This document shows, in pieces, positions 1 to 5,323 of a stretch of 5,323 bases of DNA. The notes beneath the pieces are model-generated. The model was not told the origin of the DNA and did not search any database. It worked only from the letters and a program-made list of their open reading frames with translations. The stretch is from Anaerolineaceae bacterium UBA5224 (lineage in GTDB: Bacteria > Chloroflexota > Anaerolineae > Anaerolineales > Anaerolineaceae). Each line of letters opens with the position of its first letter. The stretch's first letter is position 1. The position numbers were made by a program, and so were the translations under genes. The stretch lies in assembly GCA_002409365.1 (NCBI GenBank), contig DHUW01000054.1, positions 497 through 5,819 of the forward strand, written 5' to 3'.

Positions 1-50
1 ATTGCATCTTCGCAGTTCCCTGACATATTTATCACAGGGGTAATGAGCAT
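1..50 (-). CDS. Probable PhnB-like VOC family protein, N-terminal fragment (3' end outside window)
   Basis: Only the first 16 codons are visible, reading leftwards off the edge from an ATG at 50-48. They give MLITPVINMSGNCEDA. The start is supported by a GGAGG ribosome site (56-60) five bases upstream. The pattern of a beta strand, then G-N-C-E-(D/E)-A, resembles the opening of PhnB/YjdN-type proteins of the vicinal oxygen chelate (glyoxalase/bleomycin resistance) superfamily, which usually begin with a strand followed by 'GNCEEA' and a helix. Members of that family are about 130-160 residue dimeric cytoplasmic proteins, mostly of unknown substrate. It lies 49 bases after the cytochrome-b-like gene on the same strand, with no terminator between, so it is probably the third gene of that operon. 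The family call rests on a very short stretch. That a gene starts here is better supported than which family it is. Confidence 0.55.
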   Translation of the reverse strand, partial: MLITPVINMSGNCEDA

Positions 51-55
51 GATAT

Positions 56-60
56 CCTCC
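56..60 (-). promoter_or_regulatory. Ribosome binding site of the left-edge gene
   Basis: On the minus strand this reads GGAGG, five bases ahead of the ATG at 50-48. It is the main reason for calling a gene in a reading frame too short to be recognised by length. Confidence 0.7.
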
Positions 61-99
61 GATAATCAGTAGTATGGAGACAATCTTATGGCAGATTAC

Positions 100-531
100 C
101 TATTGGCGTGAGTTCAATCCCATTCGCGCGCCAATGATACGATGCACCAGCACGGTAATAACAATAAGGGTTCCCAGCATCCGATGGAAAAAAGCCAATT
201 TCTTGCGGCGTTCAGGTTCTTTCTGCCTTCTCACAGTGAAACCTAAGATCAACTGGATCGCCAGGAATATCGCGGCAATCAGACCCGCTATCGGTATAAT
301 TCCGTAGTACCGATATTGCAGGAAAGCATGCAGAATGACCACGCCTAAAGCCGCAACACCGACAAAACGATGGGTCTTGATCACAAATTGGTTGATCTTC
401 ATCAGTACATTGGGCAAAGGTTTTTTCTGCCGACGGTACCAATTGATTATCCCCATTAGGATCAGGCGTAGAAATAAGTAAAGGATAAGAGTTATCGCTA
501 CTCTTCCAACATAATCCCCTATATATCTCAT
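100..531 (-). CDS. Small four-helix membrane protein, probable di-heme cytochrome b-like
   Basis: The product is 143 residues with four predicted membrane helices: about 9-31, 53-73, 77-99 and 114-133. Basic loops after helix 1 (33-52, rich in R and K) and after helix 3 (101-111, R/K-rich) should be cytoplasmic, placing both termini outside. Helix 2 carries H54 and H68, and helix 4 carries H116 and H130. Each pair is 14 residues apart and the two helices run in parallel, so H54/H116 and H68/H130 could ligate one heme near each membrane face. The same arrangement is known in the N-terminal four-helix bundle of cytochrome b of bc1 complexes and, with similar spacing, in ferric-reductase/NOX-type proteins. 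There is no flavin, quinone-site or c-type CxxCH motif, so partner and electron route are unknown. The start at 531 is chosen because GGAGG (536-540) precedes it. The frame stays open to 645, but that would overlap the upstream phosphatase gene. It lies 19 bases downstream of that gene. The membrane call is firm, the heme call an inference. Confidence 0.75.
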   Translation of the reverse strand: MRYIGDYVGRVAITLILYLFLRLILMGIINWYRRQKKPLPNVLMKINQFVIKTHRFVGVAALGVVILHAFLQYRYYGIIPIAGLIAAIFLAIQLILGFTVRRQKEPERRKKLAFFHRMLGTLIVITVLVHRIIGARMGLNSRQ

Positions 532-535
532 GTTT

Positions 536-540
536 CCTCC
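536..540 (-). promoter_or_regulatory. Ribosome binding site deciding the cytochrome-b-like start
   Basis: The minus strand reads GGAGG followed by AAAC and the ATG at 531-529. It sits in the 19-base gap after the phosphatase stop and selects the 143-residue protein over an extended form starting inside the upstream gene. Confidence 0.8.
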
Positions 541-550
541 AATAGATAGG

Positions 551-1333
551 TTAAGAAGAAAAAAATTGCAGCAGATCAGCCAGATTCTCGAAAACAAAAT
601 CTGGTTTGAATTGCGAATTGTGCAAATTTGAGAGATGTGTCTCACCGCTTAATACCAGGGCGGTCTGCACCCCCGCAGTCTGACCGAGGGCGATATCAGT
701 ATAGAGCCGGTCGCCAACCATCAGCAAATCGCTCACCTGCACCCCCCAATTCCGGGCAAGCTCCTGAACGATGCCAGCGTTCGGTTTGCCCAGCACTACC
801 TCAGGAGTTCTGCCTGTGCTGGTTTGGATGAGCGCCATAAATGAGCCAATATCCGGCATTGGTCCTATCGGTGATGGGCAATTCAGGTCGGGATGCGTGG
901 CGATGTAAGGCAGTCCCTGCCTGAGGTAGAAGCAAAAATCGACCAGTTTTTGGTAGGTCAATTCGGTATCATAACCGAGGACAAGAACGTCTGGTTCCTC
1001 ATTCACCAAATTGATGCCTTCTTCCAAAAAATTTGAGCGCAGACTTTGGGTGCCGACCAAAAGCACCCTCCTGCCAGGATAATTGGACTTCAAGTAACTG
1101 ACGGTGGCATCCCCCGCCGTATAGATCCGTGCATTTTCCTTTCTGACCCCCAACCCGGTCAGCATGCGCATATAGTCCTGCTTGCCCCTGGATGTGTTAT
1201 TCGTCAAAAAAGTGAACTGAATTCTTTGCTCGTTGAGCCAATCCAGCAGTTCAAGTGCGCCAGGCAGCAGTGCGTCTCCCAAAAAGAAGGTTCCGTCCAT
1301 ATCGAGGATGATAGCAGTGGGTAAGTTGGACAT
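551..1333 (-). CDS. HAD-IIA (NagD-like) phosphatase
   Basis: This is a complete cytoplasmic haloacid dehalogenase superfamily hydrolase of subclass IIA, 260 residues from the ATG at 1333, the usual size for NagD/PGP-type enzymes (about 250-270). Numbering from that ATG, motif I is the DMDGT stretch (nucleophile D11, acid/base D13), motif II is the LTNNTSR stretch (T44), motif III is the lysine of LGKPNAG (K183), and motif IV is VGDRLYTD (D208, D213) for magnesium. The segment between motifs II and III, about 75-175, is the IIA-type cap. The family dephosphorylates small phosphometabolites such as nucleoside monophosphates, sugar phosphates or phosphoglycolate. The substrate cannot be told here, so no symbol is given. 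A GTG two codons upstream (1339) is an alternative start, and neither start has a clear Shine-Dalgarno. It is the first gene of a leftward operon, divergent from the copper operon. Confidence 0.93.
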   Translation of the reverse strand: MSNLPTAIILDMDGTFFLGDALLPGALELLDWLNEQRIQFTFLTNNTSRGKQDYMRMLTGLGVRKENARIYTAGDATVSYLKSNYPGRRVLLVGTQSLRSNFLEEGINLVNEEPDVLVLGYDTELTYQKLVDFCFYLRQGLPYIATHPDLNCPSPIGPMPDIGSFMALIQTSTGRTPEVVLGKPNAGIVQELARNWGVQVSDLLMVGDRLYTDIALGQTAGVQTALVLSGETHLSNLHNSQFKPDFVFENLADLLQFFSS

Positions 1334-1345
1334 ATTCACAGTAAA

Positions 1346-1374
1346 TTGATTTTCTTATATGAAATTTTTATAAT
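1346..1374 (+). promoter_or_regulatory. Candidate sigma-70-type promoter of the copper operon
   Basis: TTGATT (1346-1351) is separated by exactly 17 bases from a perfect TATAAT (1369-1374). Transcription would start near 1381, giving a leader of about 34 bases before the chaperone ATG at 1415. The fit to the housekeeping consensus is good. No copper-regulator gene lies in the window. Confidence 0.6.
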
Positions 1375-1383
1375 TTCTTGCAA
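1354..1383 (-). promoter_or_regulatory. Candidate promoter for the leftward phosphatase operon
   Basis: On the minus strand TTGCAA (1378-1383) is followed after 18 bases by TATAAG (1354-1359). Transcription would begin near 1347, leaving only about 14 bases before the ATG at 1333. This fits the lack of a recognisable ribosome site there and suggests a nearly leaderless message. It is interleaved with the rightward promoter. In such AT-rich DNA a chance match is possible. Confidence 0.4.
1361..1377. promoter_or_regulatory. Inverted repeat over the copper-operon -10 box, possible operator
   Basis: GAAATT and AATTTC form perfect 6-base arms around a 5-base centre, enclosing the TATAAT box and lying next to the leftward -10 box. 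A repressor bound here would block the rightward promoter and probably the leftward one too. It does not match the CopY operator core or the G-tract type of CsoR sites. Short AT-rich palindromes are common by chance, so this is only a candidate. Confidence 0.3.
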
Positions 1384-1404
1384 TAATGAATTGAAACCAT
1401 ACTA

Positions 1405-1409
1405 AGGAG
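1405..1409 (+). promoter_or_regulatory. Ribosome binding site of the copper chaperone gene
   Basis: AGGAG within AAGGAGA lies five bases before the ATG at 1415 and fixes that start. It is probably the main ribosome entry site for the whole copper operon, because the ATPase start has no good site of its own. Confidence 0.8.
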
Positions 1410-1414
1410 AATAT

Positions 1415-1621
1415 ATGGAAACCAAAGTTTATTCTATCCCAAACATCAGTTGCATGCACTGCGTAAATCGAATTGAACAAGCTTTGCTCGCAATTGAAGG
1501 CGTAACTTTCGCTGAAGCTGATCTTGTAAAACAAGAAGTCACTGTCGAATTTGAACAACCTGCGGATGATCAAATTATCCGGGAAGCCCTCGAAATGATC
1601 GGATATCCAGCCACCATATGA
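1415..1621 (+). CDS. copZ: CopZ-like heavy-metal-associated (HMA) copper chaperone
   Basis: This is a 68-residue soluble protein consisting of a single HMA domain with the expected strand-helix-strand-strand-helix-strand layout. The metal site is NISCMHC, with C13 and C16 binding Cu(I). H15, just before the second cysteine, is frequent in CopZ-type chaperones, while the methionine usual two residues before the first cysteine is isoleucine (I11), a common variant. The C-terminal GYPAT turn is typical of the fold. The likely role is to bind cytoplasmic Cu(I) and hand it to the ATPase encoded immediately downstream. The stop codon overlaps the copA start in ATGA (1618-1621), so the two are translationally coupled. 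A promoter candidate and a strong ribosome site precede it. Specificity for copper over another soft metal is inferred from the partner gene. Confidence 0.9.
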   Translation: METKVYSIPNISCMHCVNRIEQALLAIEGVTFAEADLVKQEVTVEFEQPADDQIIREALEMIGYPATI

Positions 1622-4071
1622 GCGAAAAAGAACATGTCAATCTGCCAATCCTGGGGATGACCTGCGCCAACTGTGCCGTAACGGTTGAACGTGCGCTAAA
1701 ACGAACCGAGGGAGTGGACGAAGCACTCGTTAATCTCTCTTCAGAACGTGTCGCAGTCACTTATGACTGCGATAAGACTGAATTGAATGACCTGGTACAG
1801 AGTGTCCAGAATGCCGGATACGATGTGGCTACGGGCGAGGCAGTTTTTTCGGTTCCGGAACTGAACGATCCTGTTAATACCCAACGCCTGGAGAAAGCCC
1901 TTGAAAACAAACCGGGAATTATTTCAAGCGAGGCGAATGCGGTTGCAGAAACTCTTAACCTTGTTTACGTTCCTACCATAACTAATGTCAACGAGATCAT
2001 GGAGTTGGTTTCAAAGGCTGGTTTCAGCCCTGTGCTGACTGACCGCGATCTCGATGACCCCGAAGCGAAAGCCCGTCAAAGAGCTATCCAGGAGCAAAAA
2101 CGCCTGCTGATCATCTCTTTGGTGCTGACCATCCCGCTTTTCATCCTGCAGATGGGAAGTGAATTTGGCCTCTTGCCCGAGTCCGTTAGCATGGCACCCT
2201 GGCTTAACTGGGTGCTTTTCGCTTTGGCGACTCCCGTGCAGTTTTATGTTGGACGTTCCTATTATGTCAACGGCTGGAAAGCGCTGAAAAACGGCTCCGC
2301 CAATATGGATGTCCTGGTCGCTCTAGGCACATCAGTTGCTTACTTCTTCTCGGTGCTGGTGATGCTGGGCGTTTTACCCGGCATGGTTTACTTTGAGACC
2401 TCAGCCACCATCATCACGCTGGTCAGGCTCGGAAAATATCTGGAAACGAGAGCAAAATCTGGTGCAGGCGACTCTATCAAAAAACTGCTCAGCCTGAAAC
2501 CAACCAAAGCCCGCATCCTGCGGGATGGGATGGAAACCGAAATCGACTCTGGCGACCTCGTTCCTGGCGATATGATCGTCGTACGCCCGGGTGAAAAGTT
2601 GCCCACCGATGGCGTCGTGGTCGAAGGTACTTCGAGCGTAGATGAAAGCATGATCACCGGTGAATCAAAACCGGTCAATAAAAACCCCGGAGATGACGTT
2701 TTTGGGGCAACTCTCAATAAGAACGGACGGCTCGTGTTTAAGGCCACAAAAGTGGGGCGTGACACCTTCTTAAGTCAGATCATCAAGATGGTCGAGGATG
2801 CTCAAACCAGTAAAGCGCCCATTCAGCAGCTGGCAGATAAGATCTCAGCAGTCTTTGTGCCGATCGTGATCAGCATTGCTGTTCTGACGTTTGTTTTTTG
2901 GTATTTCATCATGCCCCAGAGCGCGCAGGTAACCATGCACGGCACGATCACACCCCTGGCAAATGCCATCATCAACACGGTGGCAGTTTTGGTGATCGCC
3001 TGCCCTTGTGCCATGGGTTTGGCGACGCCTACCGCTGTTATGACAGGCACAGGCAGAGCCTCTGAACTTGGCATCCTCTTCAAATCCGGAGAAGCGCTGG
3101 AAGCTACTGGTGATGCGGATATGGTTTTGTTCGATAAGACCGGTACGCTCACCGTTGGCAGACCGCAATTGACGGATATCAAAGCGCTGTCAGATCGTTA
3201 TAGCGGTGAGGAACTGCTTAATCTGGCTGCCTCAGCGGAAAGCGGTAGTGAACACCCGCTGGCGGATGCGATCGTCGCCGAGGCGACTATGCGCAATCTT
3301 AGCCTGCACACCTTGAGTGCATTCCGAAACTTCCCTGGTAAAGGCATCCGTGCCACCATTGATAACAAAACCGTACTGGTTGGCAACAGCCGTTTTATCA
3401 CCTCCCAAAAGGTCGAAATACCAGACGAAGTAATCCAAAAAATGAAAACATTGGAAGCTGAAGCCAAAACTGTCGTGCTGATCGTCATTGATGGCACCAT
3501 TGAAGGTTTGTTTGGCATCACCGATGCCCTCAAACCAACCTCAGCCCAGGCTGTAGCTGAACTGCATGATGTGGGGCTGACAACAGGCATGCTCACAGGT
3601 GATAACCATCTGACAGCAGAAGCTATCGCACAACAAGCTGGCATTACCAAGATCTTTTCTGATTTACTTCCAGGTGATAAGACCGGCATCATCAAGCAGC
3701 AACAGGAATTAGGGCATAAAGTGGCGATGGTAGGCGATGGCATCAACGACGCCCCCGCCCTCACCCAGGCCAACAGCGGCATCGCGATCGGCACGGGTAC
3801 TGATGTGGCAATTGCCTCAGCATCGGTGGTGGTAATCAGTGGAGATCCACTTTCGATCGCACAGGCTGTAAGACTTTCAAAAGGCACGCTGCGGACCATC
3901 AAACAGAACCTGTTCTGGGCGTTTATCTACAACATCATTCTGATCCCAGTGGCAGCTGCAGGCTTGCTTCACCCCATGTTCGCTGCGGGTGCAATGTCTT
4001 TGAGCAGTATTTTTGTGGTGACGAACAGCCTCAGATTGAGGAATTTCGAGAAAAAAAGGAAGACGGATTAA
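1618..4071 (+). CDS. copA: Cu(I)-exporting P1B-1-type ATPase CopA
   Basis: A complete 817-residue membrane pump that uses ATP to expel Cu(I) from the cytoplasm. In order: HMA domain 1 (about 6-72) with GMTCANC (C16, C19); a second HMA-like domain (about 76-140) whose cysteine positions are D84 and N87; membrane helices near 163-180, 195-211, 230-252 and 256-275; actuator domain with TGES (347-350); helices near 410-431 and 447-470, the latter holding the copper-site CPC (462-464); phosphorylation domain with DKTGT (D506); nucleotide domain with the HP signature (H546, P547); TGDN (660-663); GDGINDAP (706-713); and two last helices with Y771-N772 and M793/S797. CPC plus YN plus MxxSS is the P1B-1 (Cu+/Ag+) signature. 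All catalytic motifs are intact. The start overlaps the chaperone stop by four bases and has no evident Shine-Dalgarno, so translation probably depends on coupling. A terminator follows 14 bases after the stop. Confidence 0.97.
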   Translation: MSEKEHVNLPILGMTCANCAVTVERALKRTEGVDEALVNLSSERVAVTYDCDKTELNDLVQSVQNAGYDVATGEAVFSVPELNDPVNTQRLEKALENKPGIISSEANAVAETLNLVYVPTITNVNEIMELVSKAGFSPVLTDRDLDDPEAKARQRAIQEQKRLLIISLVLTIPLFILQMGSEFGLLPESVSMAPWLNWVLFALATPVQFYVGRSYYVNGWKALKNGSANMDVLVALGTSVAYFFSVLVMLGVLPGMVYFETSATIITLVRLGKYLETRAKSGAGDSIKKLLSLKPTKARILRDGMETEIDSGDLVPGDMIVVRPGEKLPTDGVVVEGTSSVDESMITGESKPVNKNPGDDVFGATLNKNGRLVFKATKVGRDTFLSQIIKMVEDAQTSKAPIQQLADKISAVFVPIVISIAVLTFVFWYFIMPQSAQVTMHGTITPLANAIINTVAVLVIACPCAMGLATPTAVMTGTGRASELGILFKSGEALEATGDADMVLFDKTGTLTVGRPQLTDIKALSDRYSGEELLNLAASAESGSEHPLADAIVAEATMRNLSLHTLSAFRNFPGKGIRATIDNKTVLVGNSRFITSQKVEIPDEVIQKMKTLEAEAKTVVLIVIDGTIEGLFGITDALKPTSAQAVAELHDVGLTTGMLTGDNHLTAEAIAQQAGITKIFSDLLPGDKTGIIKQQQELGHKVAMVGDGINDAPALTQANSGIAIGTGTDVAIASASVVVISGDPLSIAQAVRLSKGTLRTIKQNLFWAFIYNIILIPVAAAGLLHPMFAAGAMSLSSIFVVTNSLRLRNFEKKRKTD

Positions 4072-4085
4072 ACTATATCTGACTG

Positions 4086-4117
4086 AAAGGGAGACCTGCC
4101 ATGGTCTCCCTTTTTTT
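4086..4117 (+). terminator. Intrinsic terminator of the copper operon
   Basis: A perfect GC-rich 8-base stem, GGGAGACC (4089-4096) with GGTCTCCC (4103-4110), encloses a 6-base loop. It extends by three A-T pairs and is followed by seven T (4111-4117). It begins 14 bases after the copA stop. In the opposite direction the stem is followed by only three T, so it should act mainly on rightward transcripts, with at best weak effect on the converging rnhA message. Confidence 0.9.
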
Positions 4118-4157
4118 GCTATTCGATGAAACGTGATGGTATCAAATGATTAATTGA

Positions 4158-4592
4158 TCATCCAGGAATTGCTCTTCTGGCTAACTCATCCACACGTTCG
4201 TTCATCGGATCACCGGCATGCCCCCGCACCCAAATCCATTCCACCTTGTGCTTAGCCAGTTCGACATCCAGCTCCTGCCAGAGATCGATATTCTGCAGCT
4301 GTCCATGCTTGCGTTTCCAATTGCGCTTCTTCCAGTCTGCCAGCCAGGATGTTGCCCCATTGAGCAAATAGCTTGAATCCGTGTGAAATCGAATGCTTGC
4401 TGGTTTCTTCAATGCGCGCAAGGCTTCCAGTGCAGCAGTCACTTCCATGCGGTTGTTGGTGGTTTCTTTTTCTCCACCACTGATCACTTTTTCAGTGCTT
4501 CCATAGCGCAAAATAGCTGCCCACCCCCCCGGGCCGGGGTTGCCGCTGCAGGCACCATCGGTAAATATTTCCACAAGGGGCAAGTCGCTCAT
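4158..4592 (-). CDS. rnhA: Ribonuclease HI
   Basis: A complete 144-residue cytoplasmic endonuclease that cuts the RNA strand of RNA-DNA hybrids (R-loops, Okazaki primers). The catalytic set is all present and spaced as in the Escherichia coli enzyme: D12 in FTDGACSGNPGPGG, E50 in NNRMEV, D72 in HTDSSY, H125 in VRGHAG and D135 in NERVDELA. The basic stretch with W83, W87 and W92 and many lysines (about 83-96) corresponds to the hybrid-binding basic protrusion. The start ATG overlaps the stop of the upstream solute-binding protein gene as ATGA (4589-4592), and GAGGAG lies eight bases upstream, inside that gene. It ends 86 bases from copA, in convergent orientation. I see no strong terminator of its own. 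Length and motifs are normal, so I expect an active housekeeping enzyme. Confidence 0.97.
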   Translation of the reverse strand: MSDLPLVEIFTDGACSGNPGPGGWAAILRYGSTEKVISGGEKETTNNRMEVTAALEALRALKKPASIRFHTDSSYLLNGATSWLADWKKRNWKRKHGQLQNIDLWQELDVELAKHKVEWIWVRGHAGDPMNERVDELARRAIPG

Positions 4593-5323
4593 GGTCGCTG
4601 CTCCTCGTTGGTCCTGGTGGTCCGTCCAAATACTTCCACGATATTCGGGAAGTACTCACTGTCCAGATCATAGATGCGCTTGTAAGCATCCTGAAAAACC
4701 AGGCGGACTGAAGCCCATTCCCCTGTGTTGGGCACAAGGGTTATCGTAGGATCTGCCTGCAGTGCAGCTGCCCAATAAGGGTGAGAGCTGGCATAGTCGG
4801 GGGTGATGTCGTTGGGGTCTCCTGTCGATGGCCAAAGCCCATGCATTTCCACCAGGCGTGCCTGTTGGGCGGGTTCCATCAGCCAATTGGCAAAAATCCA
4901 TGCTGCCAGTTCCGATTCCGAATCAGAACTTTGGATCGCAAAAGAGAGCGATTCAAGCACCAGAGAATTGTTGCCATCGGCACCGGGATAAGCAAGCGTT
5001 GTCCAGTTATCCTGAAAAGCGCCAGCTCCCTGGTACGCAGCCTGGTATTTCAGGCTTTCCAGGGTACCTTCCGCAACAATGGCATTGCGGTTCGAGAAAT
5101 AACGATACGGTAATGATTCCACCCCAATCCAGGCTTGGTTCGCATCGTAGCTTTCTTTCAGGAAGGTAAAGGAGTCCAACAGCGGTTGGGATTGGGGTTC
5201 AAAACCGCCATCCTGGGGGGCAAACTCGCCGCCAAATGCTCGGTACCAGCTTTGGGCAGAGAGCGGAGACTGCGAAAGCCACAACCCGCCAGTACCGTTG
5301 TTGCCATAGTTGTTATCGGTCTG
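4589..5323 (-). CDS. Extracellular solute-binding protein (family 1, sugar-type), C-terminal part; 5' end outside window
   Basis: The frame is open to the right edge and the visible part is the last 244 residues, so signal peptide and N-terminal lobe are missing. It resembles the C-terminal half of family-1 ABC solute-binding proteins. Features are a segment with FSNRNAIVAEG near visible residues 76-86 (the usual place for the conserved 'GKaAM' strand), a YPGADGNNSLVLES stretch (112-125) matching the common P-x-x-G-x-x-S-x-V pattern, then AAWIFANWLMEPAQQ (140-154) and GLWPSTG (162-168), the typical 'AA-F--wL--pe-Q' and 'G-lP' elements. Such proteins are secreted, usually lipid-anchored, and deliver sugars, oligosaccharides or glycerol-3-phosphate to a permease. 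Many tryptophans and tyrosines fit a carbohydrate ligand, but the substrate is unknown. A TTG at 5284 should not be taken as the start, since coding continues upstream. Its stop overlaps rnhA, and permease genes are not on the downstream side. Confidence 0.88.
   Translation of the reverse strand, partial: QTDNNYGNNGTGGLWLSQSPLSAQSWYRAFGGEFAPQDGGFEPQSQPLLDSFTFLKESYDANQAWIGVESLPYRYFSNRNAIVAEGTLESLKYQAAYQGAGAFQDNWTTLAYPGADGNNSLVLESLSFAIQSSDSESELAAWIFANWLMEPAQQARLVEMHGLWPSTGDPNDITPDYASSHPYWAAALQADPTITLVPNTGEWASVRLVFQDAYKRIYDLDSEYFPNIVEVFGRTTRTNEEQRP
4601..4606 (-). promoter_or_regulatory. Ribosome binding site of rnhA, inside the upstream coding region
   Basis: The minus strand reads GAGGAG, eight bases before the rnhA ATG at 4592. 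It lies within the last codons of the solute-binding protein gene. With the ATGA overlap it allows both coupled and independent initiation. Confidence 0.7.

Noticed and set aside
532..645. N-terminal extension of the cytochrome-b-like protein to a start at 645
   Set aside because: It would overlap the phosphatase gene by about 95 bases and has no ribosome site, while the inner ATG at 531 is preceded by GGAGG.
1334..1339. GTG start for the HAD phosphatase two codons upstream of the ATG
   Set aside because: Possible, but it has no better ribosome site than the ATG at 1333 and would leave only about eight bases of leader from the candidate promoter. Left as an alternative.
1405..1621. The isoleucine in place of methionine before the chaperone CxxC as something novel
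   Set aside because: The NISCxHC form is a common variant in stand-alone HMA chaperones, so it does not suggest a new function.
2388..3902. Long minus-strand open frames opposite copA (for example 2388-2765, 2823-3182, 3198-3902)
   Set aside because: They are antisense to a fully intact ATPase with all motifs and encode low-complexity proteins without recognisable domains. They are shadows of codon bias.
4141..4160. TGAT/ATCA inverted repeat just after the rnhA stop as a terminator
   Set aside because: The stem is only about four AT-rich pairs and has no following T run on the minus strand.
4383..5169. Plus-strand open frames opposite rnhA and the solute-binding protein gene
   Set aside because: They lie opposite clearly recognisable proteins and show no domain or ribosome-site support.
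5282..5284. TTG as the start of the solute-binding protein
   Set aside because: The frame stays open to the right edge, the visible part lacks a signal peptide, and the product would be about half the normal family length. It is an internal leucine codon.

Overview
The window looks like an ordinary chromosomal stretch of a bacterium with roughly balanced base composition. Protein style (the HAD-IIA phosphatase, the copper ATPase and a family-1 sugar-type solute-binding protein) suggests a Chloroflexota/Anaerolineae-like organism. That placement is an impression from protein character, not something the sequence proves. There are seven protein genes, three of them on each side of the two-gene copper operon's rightward block or edge as described below. 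No RNA gene, CRISPR array, insertion sequence or integrase was seen, and no gene-free stretch exceeds 100 bases.

Left block (about 1-1347, minus strand): a probable three-gene operon reading leftwards. First comes a NagD-like HAD-IIA phosphatase, then after 19 bases a 143-residue membrane protein, then after 49 bases the first 16 codons of a probable PhnB-like VOC protein that runs off the left edge. The last two have strong GGAGG ribosome sites. The small membrane protein carries two histidine pairs, each with a spacing of 14 residues, on helices 2 and 4. This is the geometry of a two-heme four-helix cytochrome b core, and it is the most interesting item here.

Centre (about 1340-4117, plus strand): an AT-rich divergent promoter region followed by a copper-export operon. 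It encodes a 68-residue CopZ-like metallochaperone and, overlapping it by ATGA, a complete 817-residue CopA-type P1B-1 ATPase. The ATPase has one intact and one cysteine-less heavy-metal domain. A strong intrinsic terminator closes the operon. The chaperone would hand Cu(I) to the ATPase, which pumps it out of the cytoplasm.

Right block (4158-5323, minus strand): the C-terminal 244 residues of an extracellular solute-binding protein, whose 5' end lies beyond the right edge. It is translationally coupled through another ATGA overlap to a complete RNase HI gene, which converges on copA.
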